Shown piece after piece: positions 8,838 through 18,700 of a stretch of DNA of 64,000 nucleotides (position 1 is its first letter; each line of letters begins with the position of its first letter). Source of the DNA: Bdellovibrionales bacterium (lineage in GTDB: Bacteria > Bdellovibrionota > UBA1018); NCBI GenBank assembly GCA_016786465.1, contig JAEUWC010000024.1:1-64000 (forward strand), given 5' to 3'. Below the pieces are notes generated by a model. That model saw only the letters and a program-made list of their open reading frames with translations, searched no databases and was not told the origin of the DNA. The position numbers were made by a program, and so were the translations under genes.

Positions 8838-9514
8838 ATTTCACGTGGATTTTCGGGGTGCTTGGGTTCATTTCGCTGGCTTGTGCCAGCTCGGCCCCTG
8901 TTTCAACGGGTTCAGGTCTTAAAGTGGTCGTGCTTGGCGATTCACATCTGGTGGGTCCGATGGGGCGGCGATTGGATGAAAATCTTCGCGCAAACGCTTC
9001 GATTCAGTCGGTCGAAACCTTTGCGGTTTGCGGCGCGCGCGCGGATGCGTTTTATTCGCCGGTTCAAACCAGCTGTGGGTACTTTGAAAAGCTAGCGGAT
9101 GGAACAACCAGTGACGTTTTAAAGGCCGTAAGCCCGGACATGGCCAATTGGTCAAAAAGTAAACCCGATTGGGTTGTGATCAATTTAGGAACGAACGTTG
9201 CTTTACTTCCAGATTGGAAGGTCGCTGCAAAAGAAATCCGCCTTCTTTTGGATCAGGTCAAAAGCTTGGGTGCACGTTGCTATTGGATTTTGCCGCCTTC
9301 GATGGCGAAATTTGCGAAAGAACTTCCATCGCTTGAATCCTTTTTGGTGGCCGAAGTTTCAAAGGACTGCGAAGTTTTTCAAAGTTCAAAGGTGACCGTT
9401 TATCCGGCGGGAATCAAAGACGGAATTCATTATTCATCCAAGAAAATGACTCCTGCGGGGCAGGCTTGGGGTGATTCGGTTTTTGCAGCCTTGAAGCAAC
9501 TATGGGCGATCTAG
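8834..9514 (+). CDS. Exported SGNH/GDSL-type hydrolase
   Basis: 226 residues starting at ATG 8834, which overlaps the preceding stop by 4 nt. The hydrophobic N-terminus (FGVLGFISLAC) is a signal peptide, possibly a lipoprotein signal with C17. Block I is GDSH with nucleophile S37; the block III-like motif is LGTN with N120; the C-terminal catalytic pair is D195 and H198 in DGIHYSS. These are the S, N and D/H of SGNH esterases, which hydrolyse acyl or acetyl esters on lipids or polysaccharides, here in the periplasm or at the cell surface. The substrate cannot be told from sequence. The 3' end overlaps the next gene by 13 nt. Confidence 0.8.
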   Translation: MNFTWIFGVLGFISLACASSAPVSTGSGLKVVVLGDSHLVGPMGRRLDENLRANASIQSVETFAVCGARADAFYSPVQTSCGYFEKLADGTTSDVLKAVSPDMANWSKSKPDWVVINLGTNVALLPDWKVAAKEIRLLLDQVKSLGARCYWILPPSMAKFAKELPSLESFLVAEVSKDCEVFQSSKVTVYPAGIKDGIHYSSKKMTPAGQAWGDSVFAALKQLWAI

Positions 9515-11082
9515 ATTTCCAAACTCGGCTTCGAAACTTTGCGTTGAAATGCCTGACGGGTAAGGAACTGACCCAAGCCCAAATGCGTCCACGACTAGAA
9601 AAGTGGTGTCGCCTGGCGGATTCGGACCTGCTGCATAACCACGCAGAAGCGGTCGACCAAGTGATTCAGGAACTGGTTCAAGATGGGTGGATTTCGGATG
9701 AACGAACGGCCCGTGCTTGGATGCGCCATTATGCCGGGCGCGGAAAAGGTGCGGCGTTCATTCAGCAAAAGCTTCGTCAGAAGGGAATTCAGATCGAGCG
9801 TTCCCAGATCGACGAAGTGACCCGGGCCCATACGGGTCTAGAAGAAGATCAGGCGGTCCAGGAATTGATCCAACGAAAGTACCCGGACTATCACGAATCC
9901 CGCGAAAAAAAGGCGCGTGCGATGCGAGGTCTTCAGTCTCGCGGGTTTTCGACTTCTGCCATTTTTTCGGCTTTCCGAAAGCTGATTCCGGCTTTTGTTT
10001 TAATCACCCAGGCTGCGCATGGGTTTATTTTTGATCGGTCCTGCAAGGATCCGACGGTCACTTGGGATTATTTTGAAGCCAAAAGTTTGGACGCTTTTGC
10101 CAACGATCTTTCAAAGCGCCCGTACGGAACCAGTGATCTGGATATCATTCGTTGGAATTCAAATCTGACTTCCATTGTGGGGAAACTGAAAAAGCTCGGC
10201 GTGGATTTTTCAGGTGTTCGGCTGAAGATTGATCTGGGCAAGGGCCAGGAACGTTGGGTAGTCGCTCAATCAGGGCAAACCCTAGAAGAAATCGCCCAGA
10301 AAGAATCGGTTTCGAAAGACCAATTGTTGAAGTGGAACAAGAAGGTCGTAGGGCTGCTGATGGATCTTCAGGCGCTTCGTCCAGGAACGCCTTCTGGAAA
10401 AAGGCTTTTTGATCTGACGTCGCTTCCGGTGCGCCGAAGAACGTACAGCGACGGATGCGGCGATACCCGTGATGGTCTGGTCCGGATTGAAACAGCCAAG
10501 ACCATCATCAATCAGATCGATATCTATGTCCTGATTGCGCCGACTTCGGGCGTTTCGACTTTTACTGATAGCAGCGTGGGCGATATTTCGCAGGAATTGA
10601 ATTCAAATTACAACGCAGCACCGCGTGCTGCTGGAATCCACAAAGTCACGCTGGGTTCTGCGACCCAGGAAGTTTCCTTTGATTTTCGGGTCGTACCCCT
10701 TCGAGTGGACCGCGACTTCACCACAGCCGATTTGAATTGGTTTTTTCGGTCTTCGTTCCGAGACGCAAAGGAAACGGGCGCTTCTGGGGTGAAGATGTAT
10801 CGTTTTCCAGTTTTGATCCGACGGACGTCGAATACGGGGCTTCAGGGGGGGACAACGAATATTGTGACGATCGATGACGCTGCAAAAGATCCACGGGTCA
10901 TCAGTCATGAATTGGGTCACGTTCTGATGATGCAGTATCGAAATCGAATGCTGAAGGATTTAACCGTCGATTCCAATACGTTTGACCACGCTACAGGTGG
11001 GATCATGGCTTCGCCTGTGGTCCAGCCGGTTACGGCGAAGAATATGGAATATTTCGCTCGCGCCCTGCCGGCTAAGAACTGA
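9502..11082 (+). CDS. recX: RecX domain fused in frame to an (exported?) LysM-like/metzincin-like metallopeptidase
   Basis: A 526-residue frame joining two unrelated parts. Residues ~5-160 are a full RecX (RecA modulator): ALKCLTGKELTQAQMR, DGWISDERTARAWMR, GKGAAFIQQKLRQKGI and the final RGFSTSAIFSAFRK. RecX normally ends here. Residues 161-172 are hydrophobic (LIPAFVLITQAA), followed by HGFIFD, like a signal-peptide core. Residues ~251-296 resemble LysM (VVAQSGQTLEEIAQKESVS). The C-terminus has the zinc site HELGH (469-473), a possible third ligand H496 and a Met-turn-like GGIM. An internal ATG at 9922 (M141), with AAGG about 8 nt upstream, would start a protein with its own signal peptide. 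The frame may therefore be a true fusion, two nested genes, or a lost stop codon. No recA is nearby. Confidence 0.75.
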   Translation: MGDLDFQTRLRNFALKCLTGKELTQAQMRPRLEKWCRLADSDLLHNHAEAVDQVIQELVQDGWISDERTARAWMRHYAGRGKGAAFIQQKLRQKGIQIERSQIDEVTRAHTGLEEDQAVQELIQRKYPDYHESREKKARAMRGLQSRGFSTSAIFSAFRKLIPAFVLITQAAHGFIFDRSCKDPTVTWDYFEAKSLDAFANDLSKRPYGTSDLDIIRWNSNLTSIVGKLKKLGVDFSGVRLKIDLGKGQERWVVAQSGQTLEEIAQKESVSKDQLLKWNKKVVGLLMDLQALRPGTPSGKRLFDLTSLPVRRRTYSDGCGDTRDGLVRIETAKTIINQIDIYVLIAPTSGVSTFTDSSVGDISQELNSNYNAAPRAAGIHKVTLGSATQEVSFDFRVVPLRVDRDFTTADLNWFFRSSFRDAKETGASGVKMYRFPVLIRRTSNTGLQGGTTNIVTIDDAAKDPRVISHELGHVLMMQYRNRMLKDLTVDSNTFDHATGGIMASPVVQPVTAKNMEYFARALPAKN

Positions 11083-11084
11083 AT

Positions 11085-11161
11085 TGCGCTTGCCCGCAGC
11101 GCCGAAATTAAACTTAAGGCGCCAGGGCGAGCCGAAATGCGCTTGCCCGCAGCGCCGAAAT
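11085..11161. repeat. Pair of 24-bp direct repeats
   Basis: The 24-mer beginning TGCGCTTGCCCGCAGCG and ending CCGAAAT occurs at 11085-11108 and again, identical, at 11138-11161. A partial echo (GAGCCGAAATGC) precedes the second copy. It lies just after the stop of the metallopeptidase gene and before the terminator-like hairpin. Function unknown; it could be a dispersed intergenic repeat or the result of a local duplication. Confidence 0.8.
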
Positions 11162-11172
11162 AAAACGACGAA

Positions 11173-11203
11173 CCCCCCGGCTGTTGGCGGATCAGCCGAG
11201 GGG
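11173..11203 (-). terminator. Hairpin between convergent genes, probable terminator
   Basis: CCCCCCGGCTG (11173-11183) pairs with CAGCCGAGGGG (11193-11203) with one mismatch around a 9-nt loop. On the minus strand it lies 24 nt past the stop of the lipoprotein gene and is followed by a loosely T-rich stretch (TTCGTCGTTTTATTT). It could act in both directions for the two converging transcripts. Confidence 0.55.
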
Positions 11204-11227
11204 TCCATAAATTCGCCAGACTCTGAA

Positions 11228-11992
11228 CTACTGAGTCTGCGCGAAGTCTTTGTAGAAGGATTTCAAGATCTGTTCTGAATTTTCTGCTGAAGTACCCCAG
11301 TGCTGCGCCACTTGGTGATTCAGGATTTTCAGATCGGTCAGGTCGCCTTCTGCGGCGTGGGTGACTGCCGTGACTGCGTCGGTCAAATCCACTCCGTAAA
11401 GTTTTTTGCTGAATGCGGCCAAATCTTGATCCGTCCGAGCGCGGCTTAAGCGCTTGGGCAAGGTGGCCATGCTGTTCAAGGTTCTTGCGATTTCAAGACC
11501 CGTTTCTTCAGCTAGTGCAAAGCGAGAAGCCAAGTCTTTTCCTGCTGCCGTGATCTTGCCTTCTTCTTTTTCTGCGGAATTACCCAGCAAGTCGCGTGAA
11601 TTGGATTCGGATTCTTCTTCGTTCAAAGCATAGCCGTATTCGTCATACAGAATGCCGGTGTTCGATAGCCATGCCCAACCGGTGTAGCTGGTTCGATACC
11701 CATAAGAATCGTAGTAATCCCAAAGGCCATATTCGAAGTACGGATTGCCATTGTACTGTGGATCTTCGTACATCGAGATCTTGGCGCCATCTTTATAGAA
11801 GTTGCAGCCCGATGTGGGTTGCCCATAGTGGCAAACGCGTCCGTAAACGTCATACCAGGGATCTTTATAAGTCTGTGGATAGTCCACGTGATTGCGGCGG
11901 CGGCGTCCGCAGCCCGAGGCCACGACTAAAATCGTAAGGCCTACGAGCGATAGAGTGAGGGTTCTTGCCCATTTGCTTTTAGTTTGAGTCAT
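11228..11992 (-). CDS. Predicted lipoprotein, unknown function
   Basis: 254 residues. A signal peptide ends in the lipobox VASGC, followed by an Arg-rich GRRRR stretch. The middle is rich in Tyr, Gly and Asp (YGLWDYYDSYGY, ILYDEYGYALNEEE) and has two cysteines (VCHYGQPTSGC). The C-terminal ~110 residues look helical. I recognise no family. The gene stands alone on its strand with a ~230-nt upstream region that contains a TATAAT-like box at 12154-12159 and a small hairpin just downstream of it. Confidence 0.65.
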   Translation of the reverse strand: MTQTKSKWARTLTLSLVGLTILVVASGCGRRRRNHVDYPQTYKDPWYDVYGRVCHYGQPTSGCNFYKDGAKISMYEDPQYNGNPYFEYGLWDYYDSYGYRTSYTGWAWLSNTGILYDEYGYALNEEESESNSRDLLGNSAEKEEGKITAAGKDLASRFALAEETGLEIARTLNSMATLPKRLSRARTDQDLAAFSKKLYGVDLTDAVTAVTHAAEGDLTDLKILNHQVAQHWGTSAENSEQILKSFYKDFAQTQ

Positions 11993-12134
11993 AGCCAGTT
12001 CCTTTTGGTCCTTTCGAGGTCAAAGAATTCGGTTACTGGCACCCACTTCAGCAAATAGAAGGCCAAGATGCCAACTGGGTAGGAAATAAATTGTTCAATA
12101 ATTACAGCTAAATAGTGTGGGTTTTGGGCAAGAA

Positions 12135-12159
12135 ATGCTGCCGCACAGCATCATTATAG
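12135..12159 (-). promoter_or_regulatory. Possible -10 box and 5'-UTR hairpin upstream of the lipoprotein gene
   Basis: On the minus strand TATAAT (12159-12154) is an exact -10 consensus, but no good -35 is visible at the right distance. Just downstream, ATGCTG/CAGCAT (12135-12140 with 12146-12151) form a 6-bp stem with a 5-nt loop, at or just after the expected transcript start. The leader to the ATG at 11992 would be about 150 nt. The rest of 11993-12223 shows only small inverted repeats (for example CACCA/TGGTG at 12181-12196). Confidence 0.3.
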
Positions 12160-12223
12160 TGGGCACTGGGGACAGGGTGCCACCATTTCAGTGGTGTCGT
12201 AAAGTCCGACAAGCTTCAGACCA

Positions 12224-15200
12224 CTAAAGATCAATCAGCACGATCTGGTCTTCGCACACGAAAGCGATCTGAGCAGGCGAAGATGCCGACGCGGGAATCG
12301 GGTCACCCATCGGTTGGCAGCCCTGACCCGATTTGAAACGCAAACGGGCAGGGCGAGAAATCCCGGCCGAAGTCGCTTGAATCACTTCGGACGTATCTGA
12401 AGTCGCAATCGACGAAGGCACAAAAATCGAAGGTCGCCCTTCGGCCAAGACCGGGGTCAATAGTCGCATAGCTGCCAACTGCGGCATGAAGCTAAATCGA
12501 TCCAAGCTGGTCACAGAAGTAACGCCGGTTGAAAGATTTCTGAAAACCAGATCATGATCCGTGTGGCCCAGCGCCCACGAATGGGATCCGCCCTGGAAAA
12601 CTGCCACTACTCGTTTGATCATCGACAAAAGATAAGGTGCAGGCAAAAGATGATCTTGAAAGCCCTGGCTTCCTTCAATCAAAGTCAGTCGGGCAGAACC
12701 GTTGGGTGCAGGTGTTGAAAAGACCTTTCCAAAATCCGGACGGGAAAGGTCCCAAGGCAAAACCGCAGATTGATCAGCGACTCCTAAAAGGGTTCTGTGA
12801 AACGGCAGTACCAAATCCGTGGCGCCAGAAAATCCAGGGGTCGCTGCTGCGACTTTTGCAATTCGGTAATTAAGGTCGGAACTTCCTTCTTGGGCGTGTG
12901 CAAAAAGAATGGATGGAGCATCCGAAAAATTCCCGCGCTCTAAGACTTCAACCGGAATTCCCAGATCTTCAGTCGGTAGCGCCAATATTCCCAAGGTTCC
13001 CGCTAAGTAAACGCGCCGATCAATTAAAGGCGCGTCGACTTTCGGATTCCATTCGTCTTCCCAAGCTTCCTTCTTTGGGGGTTTTGACGAAGCAATTCCA
13101 AGCTTTTGATTCAGTTCGGGTAGGGCGCCATCGAAAATCCAAATCGGCGCACGGGTCAAAGGCGATTTCGCATCACGAAGATTCTTTGGAATTTCGGTCC
13201 AGGTGTACTTCGGGTCCAAGACGACACCCAGTTCGGAAACCGCAAGGCTTGCGATCCAGTTTCCGCTTTCGTCGACGATTTCAAACTGAATCCGGGTCAG
13301 TTCGCTTGGCGTTGATGGCGGAATTTTCACCAAGAATGCGAATTCCGTTTTTCCGTCACCCGTTACATCCAATTCTAGGTACTGAAGGACTTCGGCACCT
13401 TTGGGGAAATGGTAAGACCACTGCGACCATTCAATGGTATCGGCTTCTTCCCGAAGCAGGCCCAGGTCCTGATTGATTCCGCCTTCTTGGATCAACCAAG
13501 TTCCGCGGGGCTGAACCTTGGCATCGACCGACTTGATCGAACGAAGGACAGCGCCAGGGTTTAGCGCCACTTGTCCAAGCGATGGGTCTTCTTTGGCAAA
13601 GATGGGTTTTACGGTAACGCCGGGTTGTGGAATCGTTTTTGGGCCCACAGGGTGTTGGCGTACTTCCATGGAAAAATCGACCGGGATGAAGATCGTGTGG
13701 GATCGGCCCTGATCGGGAACGATCTTCAATCGAATCACCGCGCGACCCTGAACCAAAGGATCCGAAACAACCAACGACGAAAAGAACTTTCGGCTTTCAA
13801 ACCCCTGCCACTGGGTTTCAGTCCAGCGGTCCTGACCCAGCGACAAACCGTCCACTGCAGCGCCTGGTTTTTCAGGACTTTCCAGGCTGGCTTCAATGGC
13901 TACCGAAGCGGCGTCGACCCAGCGATTCACCAATTCAAATGAAAACGCGTAGCTTCCTGCTTTACGGTCCCAAGAAACAGTGATCGCGGTTTTGTTTAGG
14001 CTTTCGATCCAGGGTTGGGGCGTGACTGAAAACGCTCCTTCTAAATCCAGATTCCCAAATCGGATTTGCTTTCGCGTCCCGCTGGTTCCCGTTTCGGCCA
14101 AAACCGCTGGGCGGGATCCCAGCAAAAGTCTGGGTCGAATTTCACTGGTTGGAATCCCTTCGTTCAAAAGTCGCGCAACAGCGCCGGCAACAAAGGGCGA
14201 CGCCATTGACGTTCCGTTCTTGAATTCATAGCCGGGGACCGCGACAAACTTTTTCGAACGAATCGAAAGCGGCCAAGTGCTTAGAATCGCGGTTCCAGGG
14301 GCCGCCAAGTCGACGAAAGATCCGTGGTTTGAAAAATGGGAAAGTCGGCCATCCGGTCCGTGCGATGCCACGCAAATCACCGAATCATACTGGCACGGCA
14401 TCACCCTTGCGTCGGTCGAATCGTTTCCAGCCGACGCAATCACTGCAACGCCCAAGCTTCCGGCCAAAGCAGTCATCTGGCGCATGAACCCGGAATCCGC
14501 AGATTTTGGCCAAGCCATGGAAAGATTGATGACCTGCGCGCCGTTGCGAAGGGCGTAAAGCATTCCGCGGCCAATTTGTTCAGTGAAGCTTTGGCCAATC
14601 CGAAGCGTTTTTTCAGACGGCGACGGAAGTGCAGGGGCACTGGTCGACTGTGGGCGTTGTGGAGCATTGGGAGCTCGGGACACCACCCGTACAGGAAGAA
14701 TCTTGGCGTTTTGGATGACCCCGCGGAAACCCAGTGAATGGGTGGCAGCCGCGATGATGCCGGAAACATGGGTTCCATGGCCCAAATCATCCCGCGTATC
14801 GTAGTTTCCATAGACCCCAAAGGTTCTGTTTAATCCCGCAGTGATATTAAAACCGCGGCAATCCAGCGGATACCCGTTTTGATCGGTGTCGACGTTTCCA
14901 AACTTTGATTGGCAAGCGGCGGCGTCGGCTTTTGGGGCTTTCAGGCAATCTTGCAGCAGTTTCAGCGCTGCACATTCAGATGGGGTTTCGCGGATCTTTC
15001 CAGCCAGCGCTGGATGGTCCCAGTCGATCCCAGTATCCAGGACTGCGATCAAAATTCCGGGTCCTGACGAACTTTCTGGCTTTGAAGTCCGAAGGGCGGC
15101 TGAATCTTCCTGAACCTTGCCTGAAACCGGAACGCTTCGATAGCCGTCCAGCTCGATTCGGACACCACTTCCGTCATTGTTCATTCCCCATTGAAGTGCT

Positions 15201-15739
15201 GCTGGATCCTTTACAACGGAAGGGGCCAGCGACGGCAAAGCAAAGACTTTCTCAACTTCGACGTCAGCTTCCAAGTCCACCGTGCTTGAAGCACGTTCAA
15301 AAAGGATTGATCCTGATTTTGGAACCCGTTGGGAAGGCAGATCGGCGATGATCGAATTTTCTAGGCGATGGGTGGGGTCTTTCTCAGCGATCCACTTTCG
15401 ATCCGACTCTTGAAAAAGCGGTTCCACAGAACGAATCACGGCCGATTTTTCTAGTGCGCCCACTTCGTCTAGAAAATCGCTAAGGTTCGCGCCCGGTTTT
15501 GGCGTCAGGATCCAACGACTTTGAATCGTTTCTCCTGCTCTGTCTAAAGGCAAAACTTCTTTTTCAAACAGGGGCAGTTTTGATTCGTGGTGAAGGTGTA
15601 AATCCACTTGGGTCACCGGTGCGGATTTGGGAACGGGTGCCGGGCTCACAGGCTTCGATGGTTTTGCCTTGGCCATGGCAATTCCGAGCACCGCTAGAAT
15701 CAAAAATGGAAACCGATGGGATAAGCGCAGGGTCTTCAT
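12224..15739 (-). CDS. Secreted subtilisin-like serine protease (S8) with large C-terminal region
   Basis: 1171 residues. The signal peptide (FPFLILAVLGIAMAKA) is followed by a propeptide-like region and an S8 catalytic domain with D235 (AVLDTGIDWDHP), H321 (GHGTHVSG), oxyanion N439 (SAGND) and S511 (NGTSMASP). A ~65-residue insertion rich in Cys, Asp and Asn separates the Asp and His motifs. Residues ~540-1171 are a long extension of beta-rich segments without recognisable family, possibly for substrate or surface binding. The start is ATG 15739, overlapping the upstream stop by 1 nt (TGATG) with GAGGG six nt upstream; the TTG just before it is less likely. It is cotranscribed with the giant protein upstream and should degrade proteins outside the cytoplasm. 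Confidence 0.9.
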   Translation of the reverse strand: MKTLRLSHRFPFLILAVLGIAMAKAKPSKPVSPAPVPKSAPVTQVDLHLHHESKLPLFEKEVLPLDRAGETIQSRWILTPKPGANLSDFLDEVGALEKSAVIRSVEPLFQESDRKWIAEKDPTHRLENSIIADLPSQRVPKSGSILFERASSTVDLEADVEVEKVFALPSLAPSVVKDPAALQWGMNNDGSGVRIELDGYRSVPVSGKVQEDSAALRTSKPESSSGPGILIAVLDTGIDWDHPALAGKIRETPSECAALKLLQDCLKAPKADAAACQSKFGNVDTDQNGYPLDCRGFNITAGLNRTFGVYGNYDTRDDLGHGTHVSGIIAAATHSLGFRGVIQNAKILPVRVVSRAPNAPQRPQSTSAPALPSPSEKTLRIGQSFTEQIGRGMLYALRNGAQVINLSMAWPKSADSGFMRQMTALAGSLGVAVIASAGNDSTDARVMPCQYDSVICVASHGPDGRLSHFSNHGSFVDLAAPGTAILSTWPLSIRSKKFVAVPGYEFKNGTSMASPFVAGAVARLLNEGIPTSEIRPRLLLGSRPAVLAETGTSGTRKQIRFGNLDLEGAFSVTPQPWIESLNKTAITVSWDRKAGSYAFSFELVNRWVDAASVAIEASLESPEKPGAAVDGLSLGQDRWTETQWQGFESRKFFSSLVVSDPLVQGRAVIRLKIVPDQGRSHTIFIPVDFSMEVRQHPVGPKTIPQPGVTVKPIFAKEDPSLGQVALNPGAVLRSIKSVDAKVQPRGTWLIQEGGINQDLGLLREEADTIEWSQWSYHFPKGAEVLQYLELDVTGDGKTEFAFLVKIPPSTPSELTRIQFEIVDESGNWIASLAVSELGVVLDPKYTWTEIPKNLRDAKSPLTRAPIWIFDGALPELNQKLGIASSKPPKKEAWEDEWNPKVDAPLIDRRVYLAGTLGILALPTEDLGIPVEVLERGNFSDAPSILFAHAQEGSSDLNYRIAKVAAATPGFSGATDLVLPFHRTLLGVADQSAVLPWDLSRPDFGKVFSTPAPNGSARLTLIEGSQGFQDHLLPAPYLLSMIKRVVAVFQGGSHSWALGHTDHDLVFRNLSTGVTSVTSLDRFSFMPQLAAMRLLTPVLAEGRPSIFVPSSIATSDTSEVIQATSAGISRPARLRFKSGQGCQPMGDPIPASASSPAQIAFVCEDQIVLIDL

Positions 15740-18700
15740 CAATATCCCTCGCTTAGGTACTGGCCGTTGACTTCAGCCGGGCTTAAACCATAGCGTTCGA
15801 CCAGATCTCGGAACGGGCCTAGTCCGCCTTTGCGCGTCTGTGTCCCGATCGTATCCAGATAAACGTCGGCATCTTCGTTTTCGTCGTTGGTTCGAAAGCC
15901 AGTTACTTTGGCTTGAAAGAAAATCTGGTCGCGTCCGACCCAGCTGAAAAAGGTGGGGCGTTCAATTCCATAAAAAAGCGCCCGAACCAGATCGTGCGAA
16001 GACGAAATTCGGTCTTTCGAATTCAGTCCTTGTCCGGAAAGATTCTTCTTTCTGAAGTTGTAGGCTTCACGCATCCAGGGTTCGACGCATCCTAAATTGT
16101 AACTTTTCTTGGATTCGCGAAACCAAAAGTCGTTGCGTTCATCGTGGTCGGCGCAAGCCGATTGATAGTGATCCAATCCCGAAATTGAAACCAGGCGAAG
16201 TTTCAAGGCCAGGGGGTCCTTTGCTGTCAGGATGCGACTTTCGATCCGATGGATGCCTTCGGGATAAACTGTAAAGCTGGATGAAATCTGATAAAGCTGA
16301 ACCTTCTTGGTGTCGTTGAAAATCTCTTTGCGGAAAATTCCGCGATCTAGACTTAACGATCGGACGGATGCTTCAATTCCTTCTAGGATCTTGATGACTT
16401 TCTTCTTCTTGATGCTCCATCCCGCATAAGTTTCTTCCATCAAACTGACGGGGGCGATTTGGGTTCCTTCAGTGGTTTCAGCTTCGGTGCGAATCTGGGT
16501 CTTAAATGACTTTCCAAAGAATTCAGATGACGGATCAGGTCCGCCGCTTCCGCCCAGCTTGGCTAAGCCCCCGGTGACTCCGGCAGCGACATCGCCGACT
16601 AAGCCCCACGGGCTAGTCCCATGAATCCGGGTGTTTCGAACGCTGAAAAAGGTCCGCGTCCCTCGTCCGCTGGGTGGGGTTGCAGTCATGAAATGGGATT
16701 CGCGAGTGTTTCGGCTTTTCCAGATCAGAAACTGAAAACGCGCTGCGGTCGCTGAAAGGTCGTGATTGAATTCATAGCTTGGAAACTTCGAAAGCAGGGG
16801 TGCGGGTTGGTTAAAGCGAAGTAGAGATCGCAAGGAAATCGATAGATCATTCAGCTTTGTCGTATCCAGTTCAGCCAGCTGATCTTTTCGAAGCAAAACG
16901 GCCTTGGCTTGTGCTTCTCCGCTTCGGTGCTGAACGCCAGCCATCAACAATTTGATGAACCATTTAAAGTTCACTTCAAAGTCCATGTTTTTTAGGTTTG
17001 CACCCTGAACATAGACTTGAAGGCCTTCTGCCGTGCGGACGATCGTCGTGCGGTGAAAAATCTGCGGCTGTACACCTGCTGCGACGCCCAGGCTGGGTGA
17101 AATCTGGGGCGGTAAGAATGCCAGGGCGGCTTGAATGGGGATCTGAACTTCGGCGCGAATTCCATAATTCAACGAATCCGTCACAATCAGCATTTCGTTT
17201 TCGCGAAGCTCGGAAAAGATATCGTTGATGTCAGCAAGCTTCTGCGCGTCCGTTTGTTTTTCCTCGGTGGAAATGAACTTGGAAAGCCTAGTCATGACCC
17301 CTGGAACGAAGATGTCCAGTGGGTTGGCCTTCAAAGCTTCCTTCATGGTTCCCAAGGGCCTTACGTGGACGTAGTTCCTGGAAACCGATACGTTTCCCTG
17401 AACTCCGGGGATCATACCTGGTACACCATCAATTCCCATGAAATAGCCCAGATTGGCCGCAACGCCGATTCGATCCACCAATTGCACCGGAGAATCACTT
17501 CCGTAATACGCCCCCGACACCAAATCTCGTCCCGCTGAAACTTGAAAGCCAGCAACGGGTGCTCCAAACGATTCTACGGATTGTTGAAACGGAACGCCGG
17601 GATGTTCGCGAAAGTGTTTTTCCATGGCGTTAAAAACGTCTTGGCGACGCTGTTTCAAAATGTCGTCCGTCGAATTTCCGGTCAAAAACTTTTTGCTGAC
17701 GAAATCCAGGGCAGCACCGATTCCTTGTCCAATCGCCTCGATCCCAAGAAAGCGGCTGATTTGGCTAAGCCGAAGCGGGGACGGCACTGGGTCGTAAGCC
17801 AGGCGGATGGGATAGCCGTCGTAAAAAGCTTGGGTCAGTTTGCCCTTTTTCACAGCGCCGATGGTCAGATCGGTCTTCGGTTGAAGCTTTGGATAGTCGG
17901 ATGCCTTAAGGCCAAAGACCGCAATCAAGCTGTTGCGACGGGAAATCAACTTTTGTTCAACCAGCTGTGTGACATCATCAGGAAACGCACCTGCTTTTGC
18001 GATTTCCTTCCAGTCATCGGCGTCCAGAGCGGCGACGCGGCGAACCAGCCACTTCAAATCCGAAATGCTAGGCAGATTTAGGATCGCTTCCTTTGTTGGA
18101 AGAAAGGCTTCGGGTGAAGGCGTGTCCAATAAGACGTGTTGGTTCAGTACGCGTGCTGCGTCCCAAGAAAAAATATTCACGCTTTCAGGGATTTCCAAAA
18201 GCGATAAAGCGATCGGAAGCGCCAAAAGATTTCTGCGGCCTTGGATGTCCTTTGCGTCCAGAAGGCCCCAGTGAAATTGAGGAACCAAAAGTTGCGGGGA
18301 TTCAAGGGCTACGTCGCGAACCTTGGCCCAAACTGGAGTCTGACCTTCCTTGCTTCTTTCAGCGATCCAGATCGATGAATCCGTTCCGGTTTTCAACGTG
18401 ATCAAACCGAAAAACTGCTGAAGCATGGCTTCGTCAGCAAACGTGATCTTTAATGTCTTGTAATGTCGGGGAGCCGGGATCGGATACCCGAGTCTTCGCA
18501 AAAGTTCCGAGCGGGCGAGCGATGCATGAAGATTTGCCGTCAGAATGAATTGGTAGGGGATCAAGATTCCCGTTTTTGGATCGCGCGATTGAACGCGCAT
18601 CAAAGCGATGGCCCGTGGTTGTTTTTCAGGGATCGATTCAACTTCGACTTCTGTCGCAGGGAAAGGTTCGGTGACTAAGTCTTCGGGGCGCCATTTTTGG

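Noticed and set aside
12161-12182. Resemblance between AAAGGTGCCTGCCCCTTT (2582-2599) and the reverse complement of 12163-12184
   Set aside because: The match is partial and short; two imperfect copies do not support a repeat family without a genome count.
12160-12182. TGGCAC on the minus strand as a sigma-54 -24 element
   Set aside because: No TTGC at the required -12 distance.
12898-13476. 192-codon plus-strand open frame
   Set aside because: Shadow of the subtilase gene; composition is not protein-like.
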